From: Streptomyces fuscichromogenes
Lineage (GTDB): Bacteria; Actinomycetota; Actinomycetes; Streptomycetales; Streptomycetaceae
Direction: 5' to 3'
DNA: 64,000 nucleotides
Assembly: GCF_014645815.1 (NCBI RefSeq)
Contig: NZ_BMML01000013.1
Coordinates: forward strand, 222,746-286,745
Notes under the pieces: model-generated
What the model was told of the DNA's origin: nothing
Seen by the model: only the letters and a program-made list of their open reading frames with translations
The model's database searches: none
Position numbers and translations under genes: made by a program
Shown here: positions 41,017 to 49,809 of the stretch, piece by piece
How positions within the stretch are numbered: position 1 is the stretch's first letter
Layout: the number at the start of each line of letters is the position of its first letter

Positions 41017-41275
41017 GGCCAGGATCGTGCCGGGCGGCGAAAAACGTTCGATCAACGGCCGCTCAACGTCCCGGCGACAGCTCACCGCAGCCTCGATCAT
41101 GCGCCCTCGCACCACGCCCGTGCACGGCGGCACGCGGAACGGATCCGAAACTCGGCGATTGTGCCGGGTGACCCACGGTAACCGGACTGCGGTGGGCGTG
41201 GTCGGGCAGCGATTGTCAGCGGGCGGTGGAAGACTCGGCGCAGCAGAGAACAGGACCCTTCCGAGGAGGGCGATG

Positions 41276-42067
41276 ATGCTCACCACCCGTTTCGTCGACG
41301 GCGCTCCCAACTGGATCGACCTCGGCACGCCCGAGATCGACGGTGCCGTCTCCTTCTACAAGGGTCTCTTCGGCTGGGAGTTCCGGTCGGCGGGTCCCGA
41401 CGCCGGCGGTTACGGATTCTTCCAGCTGGACGGCAGGACCGTGGCCGGCGGTATGCAGACCACCCCGGAGCAGGGGCCGCCGTCCTGGACCGTGTACTTC
41501 CAGAGCGGGGACGCGCGGGCCACCGCGAAGGCGGCCGAGCAGACGCACGGCAGCGTCCTCGCCCAGCCGATGGACGTGCTGGGCCAGGGCCACCTGGCGC
41601 TCCTCGCCGACCAGGCGGGCGTGCCCTTCGGTATCTGGCAGCCGGCGCGGACCAAGGGCGTCGACGTGGCGGGCGTCCCGGGTTCGCTGTGCTGGGTCGA
41701 GCTGTACACCCCGGACATCGCGGCCGCGGCGGCGTTCTACCACCGGGTGCTCGGCATGGAGACCTCCGGCGTGCCCTTCCCCGGCGGCACCTACACCAGC
41801 GTCAACCCGTCGGGCGGCGGCGACGCGTCGATGTTCGGCGGTATGGTCCCGCTGGCCGAGGACCCGGCCGAGGCGCAGGCCGGGGCGTACTGGCTGCCGT
41901 ACTTCGAGGTCGAGGACCCGGACGCGGTGGTCGAGAAGGCCCAGCAGACGGGCGGCAGGGTGCGGATGCCGGCGACCACGCTGGCGGGTGTGGGCCGGAT
42001 GGCGAAGCTGGCCGACCCGTACGGCGCGCGGTTCGCGGTGATCAAGGGCGAACCCCAGCAGACCTGA
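41276..42067 (+). CDS. VOC superfamily protein (tandem glyoxalase-like domains)
   Basis: 263 residues made of two vicinal-oxygen-chelate units. Unit 1 has GAPNWIDLGTPEIDGAVSFYKGLFGWEF (residues about 8-35). Unit 2 has GSLCWVELYTPDIAAAAAFYHRVLGMET (about 137-165) and ends with GVGRMAKLADPYGARFAVI. Such two-domain proteins are often listed as hydroxylase or glyoxalase-like; metal ligands cannot be assigned safely. AGGAGGG precedes two ATGs (41273 and 41276), the second having the better spacing. The 259-bp gap upstream, divergent from the WhiB-like gene, shows no clear promoter. Confidence 0.85.
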   Translation: MLTTRFVDGAPNWIDLGTPEIDGAVSFYKGLFGWEFRSAGPDAGGYGFFQLDGRTVAGGMQTTPEQGPPSWTVYFQSGDARATAKAAEQTHGSVLAQPMDVLGQGHLALLADQAGVPFGIWQPARTKGVDVAGVPGSLCWVELYTPDIAAAAAFYHRVLGMETSGVPFPGGTYTSVNPSGGGDASMFGGMVPLAEDPAEAQAGAYWLPYFEVEDPDAVVEKAQQTGGRVRMPATTLAGVGRMAKLADPYGARFAVIKGEPQQT

Positions 42068-42079
42068 GGGCAGGGCGGG

Positions 42080-43120
42080 TCAGGCGGTCGCGCGCCGTAC
42101 GAGGGTCGTGGGCAGGACGACGCCGGCCGGCGCGCCGGCCGCCGGCCCGCCGCGGGTCAGCGTGGACAGCAGCAGCCGGGTCATCAGCCGGCCCATCTCC
42201 TCGATGTCCTGACGGACCGTCGTCAGCGGCGGTTCGGTCTGTTCGGCGACGGGCAGCACGTCGTCGAAGCCGATCACGGCGACGTCCTCGGGCACCCGTC
42301 GGCCGTGCTCGCGCAGGACACGCAGGGCACCGAGCGCGGTGAGGTCGTTGGCGGCGAACACGGCGTCCACGTCCGGGCAGCGGTCGAGCAGTTCGCCCAT
42401 GGCGCGCTCACCGCCGGACGGGGTGAAGTCGCTGGCGACGACCAGTCGCGGGTCGCTCTCCCCCATGACCTCCCCCATGACGTCCAGGTATCCCTGGAGG
42501 CGGTCGGCGGCCGAGGTCTGGTCCAGCGGTCCGGTGATGTGCGCGATCCGGGTCCGGCCGAGGCCGACGAGATGCCGTACCGCGTCCTCGGCGCCGCCCC
42601 GGTTGTCGCAGTCGACGTACCGGGCGGTGTTCGAGCCGCCGCCCCAGCCGGGCCGGCCGCCGAAGACGGTGGGGACGCCGGCGCCCTCGATCAGACCGGG
42701 CAGCGGGTCGTCGAGGTGCAGCGAGAAGACCAGGGCGCCGTCGACATGGCCGCCGGCGAGATAGCGGGCCACCCGCGCGTGGTCGTCGCGCCCCTCGGTG
42801 AGCAGCAGCACGAGCTGGTTGTCCTGGGCGGTCAGCTCCTTGCTGATACCGCGCAGTTGGAGGGCGAAGAAGGGATCGGTGAAGATCCGGGTCTCCGGTT
42901 CGGCGATGACGACGGCGACGGCGTCGTGCCGTCTGGTGACCAGGCTGCGGGCCGCCTGGTTGGGTACGTAGCCGAGTTCCTCGACCGCCCGGCGCACCCG
43001 CTCGACGAGGGGCTCGCGCACCCCGTCCCCGCCGTTGACGACCCGTGACACGGTGGCCCGGGACACCCCGGCCCGCGCGGCCACGGCCTCCAGCGTGGGG
43101 CGGGACACTGCCTCGGACAC
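42080..43120 (-). CDS. LacI family transcriptional regulator
   Basis: 346 residues. The N-terminal HTH and hinge read RPTLEAVAARAGVSRATVSRVVNGGDGVREPLVERVRRAVEELGYVPNQAARSL, followed by a periplasmic-binding-like effector domain (VAVVIAEPETRIFTDPFF, GVPTVFGGRPGW, FAANDLTALGALRVLREHGRRVPEDVAVIGFDD). The typical ligands are sugars. The GTG at 43120 follows GGAGGAGGG with good spacing. Its target is not apparent, as no sugar transport genes are near. Confidence 0.92.
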   Translation of the reverse strand: MSEAVSRPTLEAVAARAGVSRATVSRVVNGGDGVREPLVERVRRAVEELGYVPNQAARSLVTRRHDAVAVVIAEPETRIFTDPFFALQLRGISKELTAQDNQLVLLLTEGRDDHARVARYLAGGHVDGALVFSLHLDDPLPGLIEGAGVPTVFGGRPGWGGGSNTARYVDCDNRGGAEDAVRHLVGLGRTRIAHITGPLDQTSAADRLQGYLDVMGEVMGESDPRLVVASDFTPSGGERAMGELLDRCPDVDAVFAANDLTALGALRVLREHGRRVPEDVAVIGFDDVLPVAEQTEPPLTTVRQDIEEMGRLMTRLLLSTLTRGGPAAGAPAGVVLPTTLVRRATA

Positions 43121-43238
43121 CTCGGCCCTCCTCCTCGGCGGCTGGCGATCAGCATAGTCCCGGGCACCGGCGGAGGTGAGAGCGCTCTCGGCGGCGCCCC
43201 GGCCGCCGACGGCCGCCGGGACACGCCAAGTCAGTTCG

Positions 43239-44258
43239 TCAGGAGGGCTGTTCGGGTCGCGCCCGGCTCGGCTGGACGCGCTTGGGCTCGCCCGGCATCT
43301 TCGGGTACTCCGGCGGGTAGGGCAGGTCGCCGAGGCCGTGCTCGTGTTCGTCGCGGCGGGCGAGTTCCAGGAGGGCGTCCAGGGAGTAGGCGTGCTCGTC
43401 CATGTCGGCGTGCACATCGCCGACTTCGGCGAACCGGGCCGGCATCGTGACCAGGTCGAAGTCCGCGGGCCGTACGTCGTCGACCTCCGTCCAGCGCAGC
43501 GGCGCGGAGACGGGGGCGTCCGGGCGGGGCCGCAGGGAGTAGGCGGAGGCGATGGTTCGGTCGCGCGCGGTCTGGTTGTAGTCGATGAAGATGCGCTCGC
43601 CGCGCTCCTCCTTCCACCACCTGACGGTGACCTGGTCCGGCATCCGGCGCTCCAGCTCGCGGCCCACGGCGATCGCCGCGCGCCGGACCTCGGTGAAGGT
43701 CCAGCGGGGCTCGATGGGCACGAAGACGTGCAGTCCCCGGCCGCCGGAGGTCTTGGGCCAGCCCCGCAGCCCGCCGAACTCGTCCAGGACGGCGCGCAGT
43801 TCGTGAGCGGCGCGGACCGCGTCGGCGAAGTCGGTGCCGGGCTGCGGATCGAGGTCGATACGGAGCTCGTCGGGCCGGTCGACGTCGGCGCGCCGCACCG
43901 GCCAGGGGTGGAAGGTGAGCGTGCCGTACTGGGCGGCCCACACCACGGCGGCCGCCTCCGTGGGGCACATCTCGTCGGCGCTGCGGCCGCTGGGGAAGGT
44001 GATGTGGGCGGTGGGGATCCAGCCGGGCATGCCCTTGGGGGCGCGCTTCTGGTAGAACCACTCGCCCTCGATGCCGTCCGGGTAGCGCTGGAGGGTGGTG
44101 GGGCGGTCGCGCAGGGCGCGCAGGATGCCGGGGGAGACCGCCGCGTAGTAGCGGGCGACGTCCAGCTTGGTGAAACCGCGCTCCGGGAAGAACACCTTGT
44201 CCGGGCTGGACAGCCGTACGGTCCGGCCGGCCACCTCCAGTTCCACCGCATCGCCCAT
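43239..44258 (-). CDS. LigD-type NHEJ polymerase (primase-like) domain protein
   Basis: 339 residues, a stand-alone archaeo-eukaryotic primase-type polymerase as in LigD PolDom. Visible are VRLSSPDKVFFPERGFTKLDVARYY, PTTLQRYPDGIEGEWFYQKR, the catalytic acidic pair in LRIDLDPQPGTDF (DxD, near residue 137), KTSGGRGLHVFVPI (near 168-181, with the conserved His) and RIFIDYNQTARDRTIASAYSLRPRPDAPVSAPL. It fills gaps at DNA ends with ribonucleotides in bacterial non-homologous end joining. It is divergent from a separate DNA ligase gene, so the LigD activities are split over two genes; Ku is not in the window. Confidence 0.9.
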   Translation of the reverse strand: MGDAVELEVAGRTVRLSSPDKVFFPERGFTKLDVARYYAAVSPGILRALRDRPTTLQRYPDGIEGEWFYQKRAPKGMPGWIPTAHITFPSGRSADEMCPTEAAAVVWAAQYGTLTFHPWPVRRADVDRPDELRIDLDPQPGTDFADAVRAAHELRAVLDEFGGLRGWPKTSGGRGLHVFVPIEPRWTFTEVRRAAIAVGRELERRMPDQVTVRWWKEERGERIFIDYNQTARDRTIASAYSLRPRPDAPVSAPLRWTEVDDVRPADFDLVTMPARFAEVGDVHADMDEHAYSLDALLELARRDEHEHGLGDLPYPPEYPKMPGEPKRVQPSRARPEQPS

Positions 44259-44397
44259 GCGGCCACGGTAGGCGCACCGCCCCCACCGCGCATATCGGCT
44301 CGGCACGGTCTCCCGGGCCCGGGAGACGGCGGGCCGCCGGCCCGTGGCGGGAACCGCGTGACGAGCGCGTGCCGGGGACCGCTCGTACAGTCGTGGC

Positions 44398-45465
44398 ATG
44401 GATCTGCCGGTGATGCCGCCCGTGAAGCCGATGCTCGCCAAGTCGGTGGCGGCGATCCCGCCGGACATGCAGTACGAGGCGAAGTGGGACGGTTTCCGGG
44501 CGATCGTGTTCCGGGACGGCCCCGAGGTCGAGCTCGGCAGTCGTACCGGGAAGCCGTTGACCAGGTACTTCCCCGAGCTGGTGGCGGCGCTGCAGGAGCG
44601 GGTGCCCGAGCGGTGCGTGCTGGACGGGGAGATCGTCATCGCCCGGGAGGGCCGGCTGGACTTCGACGCGCTGACCGAGCGGATCCACCCGGCGGACTCC
44701 CGGGTGCGCACGCTGGCGGAGCGGACGCCCGCGTCCTTCGTCGCCTTCGACCTGCTGGCGCTGGCGGACGAGTCGCTGCTCGACGTCCCGCTCACCGACC
44801 GCCGCGCCCTGCTCACGAGGGCGCTGGACGGTGTCACCCCGCCGGTGCATCTGGCCCCGGCCACGACCGATGTCGAGGTGGCCCGGCAGTGGTTCGAGCA
44901 GTACGAGGGGGCCGGCCTCGACGGGGTCATCGCGAAGCCGCTCACCCTGCGCTACCGGCAGGACGAGCGTGCCATGTTCAAGGTCAAGCACGAGCGGACG
45001 GCCGACGTCGTGGTGGCCGGGTACCGCCTGCACAAGAGCGGCCCGGTGGTGGGTTCGCTGCTGCTGGGCCTCTACGACGACCGGGGCGCCCTGCAGCACG
45101 TGGGGGTGTCGGCCGCGTTCCCGATGAAGCGGCGGGCCGAGCTGATCGAGGAACTGGAGCCGCTGCGCATGGCCGACGCGTCCGGGCATCCGTGGGCGGC
45201 CTGGACGGAGGAGGCCGCCCATGAGTCGGCCCGGCTGCCCGGCGCGCCGAGCCGCTGGTCGGGCAAGAAGGACCTGTCCTGGGTGCCGCTGCGGCCGGAG
45301 CGGGTGGCCGAGGTGGCGTACGACCACATGGAGAACGGGGCGCGTTTCCGGCACACGGCCCGCTTCCGCCGCTGGCGCCCGGACCGCACGCCGGACAGCT
45401 GCACCTACGCCCAGCTGGAGGAGCCGGTGCGCTACGACCTCGCGGAGATCCTGGGGACGTCCTGA
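44398..45465 (+). CDS. ATP-dependent DNA ligase (LigC/LigD-like)
   Basis: 355 residues. The adenylated lysine lies in motif I YEAKWDGFRAIVF (near residue 24). Other nucleotidyltransferase motifs are VELGSRTGKPLTRYFPEL (III-like), RCVLDGEIVI (near 75), FVAFDLLALAD, GLDGVIAKPLTLRYRQDERAMFKVKHERTADVVVAGYRL (motifs IV-V), and a C-terminal OB-fold region with FRHTARFRRWRPDRTPDSCTYAQLEEP. It seals nicks using ATP and is probably the ligase partner of the divergent polymerase in end joining or back-up repair. Confidence 0.92.
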   Translation: MDLPVMPPVKPMLAKSVAAIPPDMQYEAKWDGFRAIVFRDGPEVELGSRTGKPLTRYFPELVAALQERVPERCVLDGEIVIAREGRLDFDALTERIHPADSRVRTLAERTPASFVAFDLLALADESLLDVPLTDRRALLTRALDGVTPPVHLAPATTDVEVARQWFEQYEGAGLDGVIAKPLTLRYRQDERAMFKVKHERTADVVVAGYRLHKSGPVVGSLLLGLYDDRGALQHVGVSAAFPMKRRAELIEELEPLRMADASGHPWAAWTEEAAHESARLPGAPSRWSGKKDLSWVPLRPERVAEVAYDHMENGARFRHTARFRRWRPDRTPDSCTYAQLEEPVRYDLAEILGTS

Positions 45466-45562
45466 CCGCCTCCCGATCTGGTTCGACCAGGTATGGCCTC
45501 CGATGACCTGATGAGTACACAATCAGGACGGGGCACGGGGCGTACGGGGCGGGACGGACGGG

Positions 45563-46552
45563 GTGGCAGCGGTGGGCACAGGACACGGGGCGCCGACGCG
45601 CCGGGCGGTGCTGACGGCAGGACTGGCGGCGGCCGCGATGACGGCCGCTCTCACGACGGGCTGCACACGGCACGGCCCGCCGGACGACGGCCGCGCACCG
45701 CAGGAGGGCACCCCGACACCGAGCGCACCGCACACCGCCACCGGGCCCGTACTGGCCGTGAAGATCGACAACGTGGCCGCGGCCCGCCCCCAGACCGGGC
45801 TGGACGCGGCGGACGTGGTGTACGCGGAGCAGGTCGAGGGCGGCCTCAGCCGGCTGATGGCGGTGTACGCCACCGAGCTCCCTGAAGTCATCGGCCCGGT
45901 GCGCAGCGCCCGCGAGTCCGACCTGGAACTGCTACGCCAGTTCGACCGGCCGACGCTCGCCTTCTCCGGCGCCCAGAAGAGACTGCTCCCCCTGATCGAC
46001 AAGGCCCCGCTGCGGCCGGAGTCGCCCGAGGAGGCGTCCCGCGCCTACTACCGGGGCACCGGCAGACCGGCCCCGCACAACCTGTACCTGCGCCCGGCCG
46101 AGCTGCTGGACAGGGCCCCCGGCAGGGCGGCGCTCACCACCGGCTTCCGCTACGGCCCGGCCCCGGCCGGCGGCACGGCCACCGCCGCGCGCACCGTGCG
46201 GTATCCGGCGGCCCGCTTCTCCTTCACCTGGTCCGCCGCCCGGAAACGCTGGCTGGTGTCGATGGACGGCACACCGGCGAGGACGACGGCGGGCAACCGG
46301 CTGGCCCCGGCGACGGTCGTGGTGCAGTACGTGCGGGTGACGAAGTCGGCGTATCACGACGTGCTCGGCAACAACACTCCGTTCACCGAGACGGTCGGAA
46401 CGGGTAAGGCGGAGGTGCTGCGGGACGGGCGGTCGTACGAAGCCACCTGGTCACGCCCGGAGGCCAGCGACGGGACGACGTTCACGGGCCCGGACGGCGG
46501 CCCGCTGGACTTCGCCGACGGTCAGGTGTGGGTGGTGTTCGCCAAGGCCTGA
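45563..46552 (+). CDS. DUF3048 (YerB-like) lipoprotein
   Basis: 329 residues. The N-terminus RRAVLTAGLAAAAMTAALTTGC (lipobox LTTGC, Cys34, with a Tat-like twin Arg) indicates a lipoprotein. DUF3048 features follow: VLAVKIDNVAAARPQTGLDAADVVYAEQVEGGLSRLMAVYATELPEVIGPVRSARESDLELLRQFDRPTLAFSGAQ (about 58-135) and a C-terminal domain with GNNTPFTETVGTGKAEVLRDG and W-x-RP. The function of the family is not known; B. subtilis YerB is a relative. Start codon GTG at 45563 or 45572. It ends close to the convergent pcaV gene, the last 31 bp overlapping. Confidence 0.85.
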   Translation: MAAVGTGHGAPTRRAVLTAGLAAAAMTAALTTGCTRHGPPDDGRAPQEGTPTPSAPHTATGPVLAVKIDNVAAARPQTGLDAADVVYAEQVEGGLSRLMAVYATELPEVIGPVRSARESDLELLRQFDRPTLAFSGAQKRLLPLIDKAPLRPESPEEASRAYYRGTGRPAPHNLYLRPAELLDRAPGRAALTTGFRYGPAPAGGTATAARTVRYPAARFSFTWSAARKRWLVSMDGTPARTTAGNRLAPATVVVQYVRVTKSAYHDVLGNNTPFTETVGTGKAEVLRDGRSYEATWSRPEASDGTTFTGPDGGPLDFADGQVWVVFAKA

Positions 46553-47025
46553 CCCTGCGGCGGAGTCGGCTCGGCAGGGTTGCGCAGGTCCTCCGCCGCG
46601 TCCGAGACCCGGCGGATCAGATCAAAGAACTGACCCTGTTCCTCGGCCGAGAGCGGGGCGAGGAAGACCTGGTTCATCCGGGCGGTGCGCACGGCGAGCT
46701 TGCGGTGGGTGCGCAGCCCGTCGTCGGTGAGCCGCAGCAGGAAGCGGCGGCCGTCCTGCGGGTCGCGCACCTTGTCCAGCAGCCCCCGCCGGCCCAGCCT
46801 GCTGATGACCTCGGCGATGGTCGAGCGGTCCAGGCCCACCCGCTCCCCCACGGTCCGCTGGTCCAGGCCCGGCTCGGCGACGAGCGCGTTCAGCACGGCG
46901 AACTGCGGCGAGGTGATCTCCTCCGAGACCATCGTGTTCCACAGCAGGTAGTGGGCCTGCTGAAGCCGCCGGGCCAGGTGCCCGGGGTGGGTGGTGAGGT
47001 CCACCGCGGCCATATGCGCTCCCAT
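46522..47025 (-). CDS. pcaV: MarR-family repressor of protocatechuate catabolism (PcaV)
   Basis: 167 residues with the MarR winged helix: QFAVLNALVAEPGLDQRTVGERVGLDRSTIAEVISRLGRRGLLDKVRDPQDGRR (about 40-95), flanked by dimerisation helices. The N-terminus MAAVDLTTHPGHLARRLQQAHYLLWNTMVSEEITSPQ agrees with S. coelicolor PcaV as I recall it, including the early arginines implicated in binding protocatechuate. In S. coelicolor PcaV represses the pca genes until protocatechuate binds. Here it is divergent from pcaI across 169 bp, with two similar operator-like sites. Its 3' end overlaps the DUF3048 gene by 31 bp. Confidence 0.92.
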   Translation of the reverse strand: MGAHMAAVDLTTHPGHLARRLQQAHYLLWNTMVSEEITSPQFAVLNALVAEPGLDQRTVGERVGLDRSTIAEVISRLGRRGLLDKVRDPQDGRRFLLRLTDDGLRTHRKLAVRTARMNQVFLAPLSAEEQGQFFDLIRRVSDAAEDLRNPAEPTPPQGQALANTTHT

Positions 47026-47033
47026 GGTCCGAA

Positions 47034-47050
47034 TTCATTGGTGCACTGAA
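47034..47050. promoter_or_regulatory. PcaV operator candidate 1
   Basis: TTCATTG-GTG-CACTGAA is a 17-bp dyad with one mismatch, 9 bp upstream of the pcaV start, so it suits autoregulation. Its reverse complement shares TCAGTGC-CC-AT-AATTC with the second site near pcaI. Confidence 0.6.
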
Positions 47051-47105
47051 CGATACTCGCAGTCATCCTCCTTGTCCCTGCGCTCGTCCATCATCTTCCC
47101 AGGCC

Positions 47106-47134
47106 TTGACGGGTGGCGACGGCAGTGGGAGCGT
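47106..47134 (+). promoter_or_regulatory. Possible pcaI promoter
   Basis: TTGACG (47106-47111) with GAGCGT (47129-47134) at 17-bp spacing. The -10 is weak. The second operator candidate lies about 25 bp downstream, where a bound repressor would block elongation or initiation. Confidence 0.4.
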
Positions 47135-47155
47135 GGCAGACATCTCGCTGAAATA

Positions 47156-47175
47156 CTCAGTGCCCTGATTAATTC
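47156..47175. promoter_or_regulatory. PcaV operator candidate 2
   Basis: CTCAGTGCCCTGATTAATTC contains the dyad TCAG-TGCC-CTGA and aligns with the reverse complement of candidate 1 at about 14 of 20 positions. It ends 19 bp before the pcaI ATG. Confidence 0.5.
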
Positions 47176-47194
47176 GCTGAGAGAGGCTGCACGG

Positions 47195-47950
47195 ATGGAC
47201 AAGGTGGTCGCCACGGCCGGGGAGGCGGTGGCTGATGTGCCGGAGGGTGCGTCGTTGGCGGTGGGTGGGTTCGGGCTGTCGGGTGTCCCGGGTGTGTTGA
47301 TCGGGGCTCTGTTCGAGCGGGGGGTGGGGGGTCTGTGGGTGGTCTCGAACAACTGCGGGGCGATGGAGACGGGTCTTGCGGTGCTGCTCGCGGCCGGGCG
47401 GATCTCCCGGGTGACGGGTTCCTACATCGGGGGGAACAAGGAGTTCGCGCGGCAGTATCTGGCCGGTGAGCTGGAGCTGGAGCTGATTCCGCAGGGCACG
47501 CTGGCGGAGCGGTTGCGGGCCGGTGGTGCGGGGATCCCCGCGTTCTACACCCCGGCGGGGGTGGGCACGCAGGTCGCCGAGGGCGGTCTGCCGTGGCGTT
47601 ACGACGGTGCGGGCGGGGTCGCCGTGGCCTCGCCCGCGAAGGAGGTACGGGAGTTCGAGGGCACCCAGTACGTCCTGGAGCACGGGATCCGCACCGACTT
47701 CGCGCTGGTACGGGCGGCGAAGGGCGACCGGCACGGGAACCTGGTCTTCAACAAGTCCACCCGCAACTTCAACCCCCTTGCCGCGATGGCCGGCAGGGTC
47801 ACCATCGCGGAGGTGGAGGAACTGGTGGAACCCGGCGAGATCGACCCGGACACCGTCCACCTGCCCGGCATCTTCGTCCAGCGGGTGGTCGCACTGACCC
47901 CGGAACAGGCCGGGGACAAGAGGATCGAGCAGCGGACGGTGAGCAGCTGA
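47195..47950 (+). CDS. pcaI: 3-oxoadipate CoA-transferase subunit A
   Basis: 251 residues of the type I CoA-transferase alpha family. ASLAVGGFGLSGVPGVLIGALFERGV with the G-x-G-x-x-x-x-P loop, LWVVSNNCG, SYIGGNKEFARQYLAGELELELIPQGTLAERLRAGGAGIPAFYTPAGVGT and LEHGIRTDFALVRAAKGDRHGNLVF are all characteristic. With PcaJ it moves CoA from succinyl-CoA to 3-oxoadipate. It is the first gene of the pca operon; its stop overlaps the pcaJ ATG (ATGA). Confidence 0.94.
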   Translation: MDKVVATAGEAVADVPEGASLAVGGFGLSGVPGVLIGALFERGVGGLWVVSNNCGAMETGLAVLLAAGRISRVTGSYIGGNKEFARQYLAGELELELIPQGTLAERLRAGGAGIPAFYTPAGVGTQVAEGGLPWRYDGAGGVAVASPAKEVREFEGTQYVLEHGIRTDFALVRAAKGDRHGNLVFNKSTRNFNPLAAMAGRVTIAEVEELVEPGEIDPDTVHLPGIFVQRVVALTPEQAGDKRIEQRTVSS

Positions 47951-48594
47951 TGGCCTGGACACGCCAGGAGATGGCCGCGCGGGCGGCCCGCGAACTGAAG
48001 GACGGCCAGTACGTCAACCTCGGCATCGGACTGCCCACACTGATCCCGAACCATCTCCCGGAGGGGGTGGAGGTGGTCCTGGAATCGGAGAACGGCATCC
48101 TGGGCACCGGCCCCTACCCCGCCGAGGACGCCGTCGACCCGGACCTGATCAACGCCGGGAAGGAGACCGTCACCGTCCTGCCCGGGGCCTCGTTCTTCGA
48201 CTCGGCCCTGTCCTTCGCCATGATCCGCGGCGGACACATCGACGTCGCCGTCCTCGGCGCGATGCAGGTCTCCGCCCACGGCGACCTGGCCAACTGGGCC
48301 GTCCCGGGCAAACTCGTCACCGGGATCGGCGGGGCCATGGACCTGGTCCACGGCGCCCGCAAGGTGATCGTCGTCATGACACACACCGCGAAGGACGGCT
48401 CCCCCAAGATCCTCGAACAGTGCGTGCTGCCACTGACCGGGAAGGCCTGCGTGGACCGGATCATCACCGACCTCGGCGTGATCGACGTGACCGGCGAAGG
48501 ACTCGTCCTGATCGAGACCGCGCCCGGGGTCGGGGTGGAGGAGATCGTGGCGAAGACCGACGCGAAGCTGAGTGTCCTGGAGGGTCCGCTGTGA
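47950..48594 (+). CDS. pcaJ: 3-oxoadipate CoA-transferase subunit B
   Basis: 214 residues. The catalytic glutamate lies in VVLESENGILGTGP (SENG motif, near residue 47). YVNLGIGLPTLIPNHLP, NAGKETVTVLPGASFFDSALSFAMIRGGHIDVAVLGAMQVS and GSPKILEQCVLPLTGKACVDRIITDLGVIDV complete the beta subunit pattern. It overlaps pcaI by 4 bp in front and pcaF by 4 bp behind, so the three are translated together at similar levels. Confidence 0.94.
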   Translation: MAWTRQEMAARAARELKDGQYVNLGIGLPTLIPNHLPEGVEVVLESENGILGTGPYPAEDAVDPDLINAGKETVTVLPGASFFDSALSFAMIRGGHIDVAVLGAMQVSAHGDLANWAVPGKLVTGIGGAMDLVHGARKVIVVMTHTAKDGSPKILEQCVLPLTGKACVDRIITDLGVIDVTGEGLVLIETAPGVGVEEIVAKTDAKLSVLEGPL

Positions 48595-49796
48595 ACACGG
48601 TGTACATCCTCGACGCGGTCCGCACCCCGATCGGCCGCTACAACGGCGGCCTCGCCGGCATCCGCCCCGACGACCTGGCCGCCCACACCATCCGCGAACT
48701 CCTCGCCCGCACCCCCGAACTGGACCCGACCCGGATCGAGGACGTGTACTTCGGCAACGCCAACGGCGCCGGCGAGGAGAACCGCAACGTCGGCCGGATG
48801 GCCGCCCTCCTGGCCGGCCTGCCCACCTCCGTACCGGGCGTCACCGTCAACCGGCTGTGCGCCTCCGGCCTGGAAGCCGTCATCCAGGCCGCCCGCGCCA
48901 TCGCCCTCGGAGACGCGCACATCGCCGTGGCGGGCGGTGTGGAGTCGATGACCCGGGCACCCTACGTCCTGCCCAAGAACGACCGGCCCTTCCCCGCCGG
49001 GAACACCCAGCTGCACTCGACCACACTCGGCTGGCGCATGGTCAACCCGAGAATGAACCCCCAGTGGACCATCCCCCTCGGAGAATCCGCCGAACGCATC
49101 GCGGACAAGCACAAGATCAGCCGCGAACAGCAGGACGCCTACGCCCTCTCCTCCCACCGCAAAGCCTTCCAGGCTCAGCAGCGGGGCCTGTTCGACGCCG
49201 AACTGGCGCCCGTGCCCGTCCCGCAGCGCAAGGGCGACCCCGTCCCCTTCACCACGGACGAATGCGTACGAGCCGACGCCTCCCTGACCGCGATGGCCAG
49301 ACTCAAACCGTCCTTCCGAACCGAGGCCGACGGCACCGTGACCGCGGGCAACGCCTCCCCCCTCAACGACGGCGCGGCAGCCCTGCTCCTGACCGACGAA
49401 GAAGGCCTCAGGACCCTCGGACGCGAACCGCTGGCCCGCGTCTCCGCCACCGGAGTCCACGCACTGGACCCCGACTACTTCGGACTCGCACCCGTCGAGG
49501 CCGTCAACCGCGCCCTCGCCAAAGCCGGCAAGACCTTCGACGGCCTGTCGGTGCTGGAGCTGAACGAGGCGTTCGCCGCCCAGGTACTCGGATGCGTCGC
49601 CGAATGGCCCGACTTCGACCCCGCCATCCTCAACCCACACGGCGGAGCCATCGCGTTGGGCCATCCGCTGGGAGCCTCCGGCGCCCGGCTCGCCGGGACC
49701 GTCGCACACCAACTCGCCCGACACGGCTCCGGTGTCGGCGTGGCCACCCTCTGCATCGGCGTCGGCCAAGGACTCGCCCTCGTTCTCGAGCGATAG
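48591..49796 (+). CDS. pcaF: 3-oxoadipyl-CoA thiolase
   Basis: 401 residues. The nucleophilic Cys lies in VNRLCASGLEAVIQA (near residue 90), with PHGGAIALGHPLGASGAR (His) and TLCIGVGQG (Cys) at the end. The operon position after pcaIJ and the RNVGRMAALLAG-type sequence support 3-oxoadipyl-CoA as substrate, giving succinyl-CoA and acetyl-CoA. The GTG at 48591 overlaps the pcaJ stop. The 83-bp gap to pcaH holds a repeat element and is the only large gap in the operon. Confidence 0.93.
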   Translation: MNTVYILDAVRTPIGRYNGGLAGIRPDDLAAHTIRELLARTPELDPTRIEDVYFGNANGAGEENRNVGRMAALLAGLPTSVPGVTVNRLCASGLEAVIQAARAIALGDAHIAVAGGVESMTRAPYVLPKNDRPFPAGNTQLHSTTLGWRMVNPRMNPQWTIPLGESAERIADKHKISREQQDAYALSSHRKAFQAQQRGLFDAELAPVPVPQRKGDPVPFTTDECVRADASLTAMARLKPSFRTEADGTVTAGNASPLNDGAAALLLTDEEGLRTLGREPLARVSATGVHALDPDYFGLAPVEAVNRALAKAGKTFDGLSVLELNEAFAAQVLGCVAEWPDFDPAILNPHGGAIALGHPLGASGARLAGTVAHQLARHGSGVGVATLCIGVGQGLALVLER

Positions 49797-49809
49797 GCCG
49801 TTGGGCACC

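Noticed and set aside
40762..41328. Longer 188-residue version of the WhiB-like protein
   Set aside because: WhiB-like proteins are short; the extension lacks homology-like pattern and the ATG at 41016 gives the normal cysteine spacing.
42080..44293. 737-codon frame that seems to join LacI to an upstream part
   Set aside because: The LacI protein has its own GTG with strong ribosome site at 43120; the upstream part is the out-of-frame shadow of the LigD-type polymerase.
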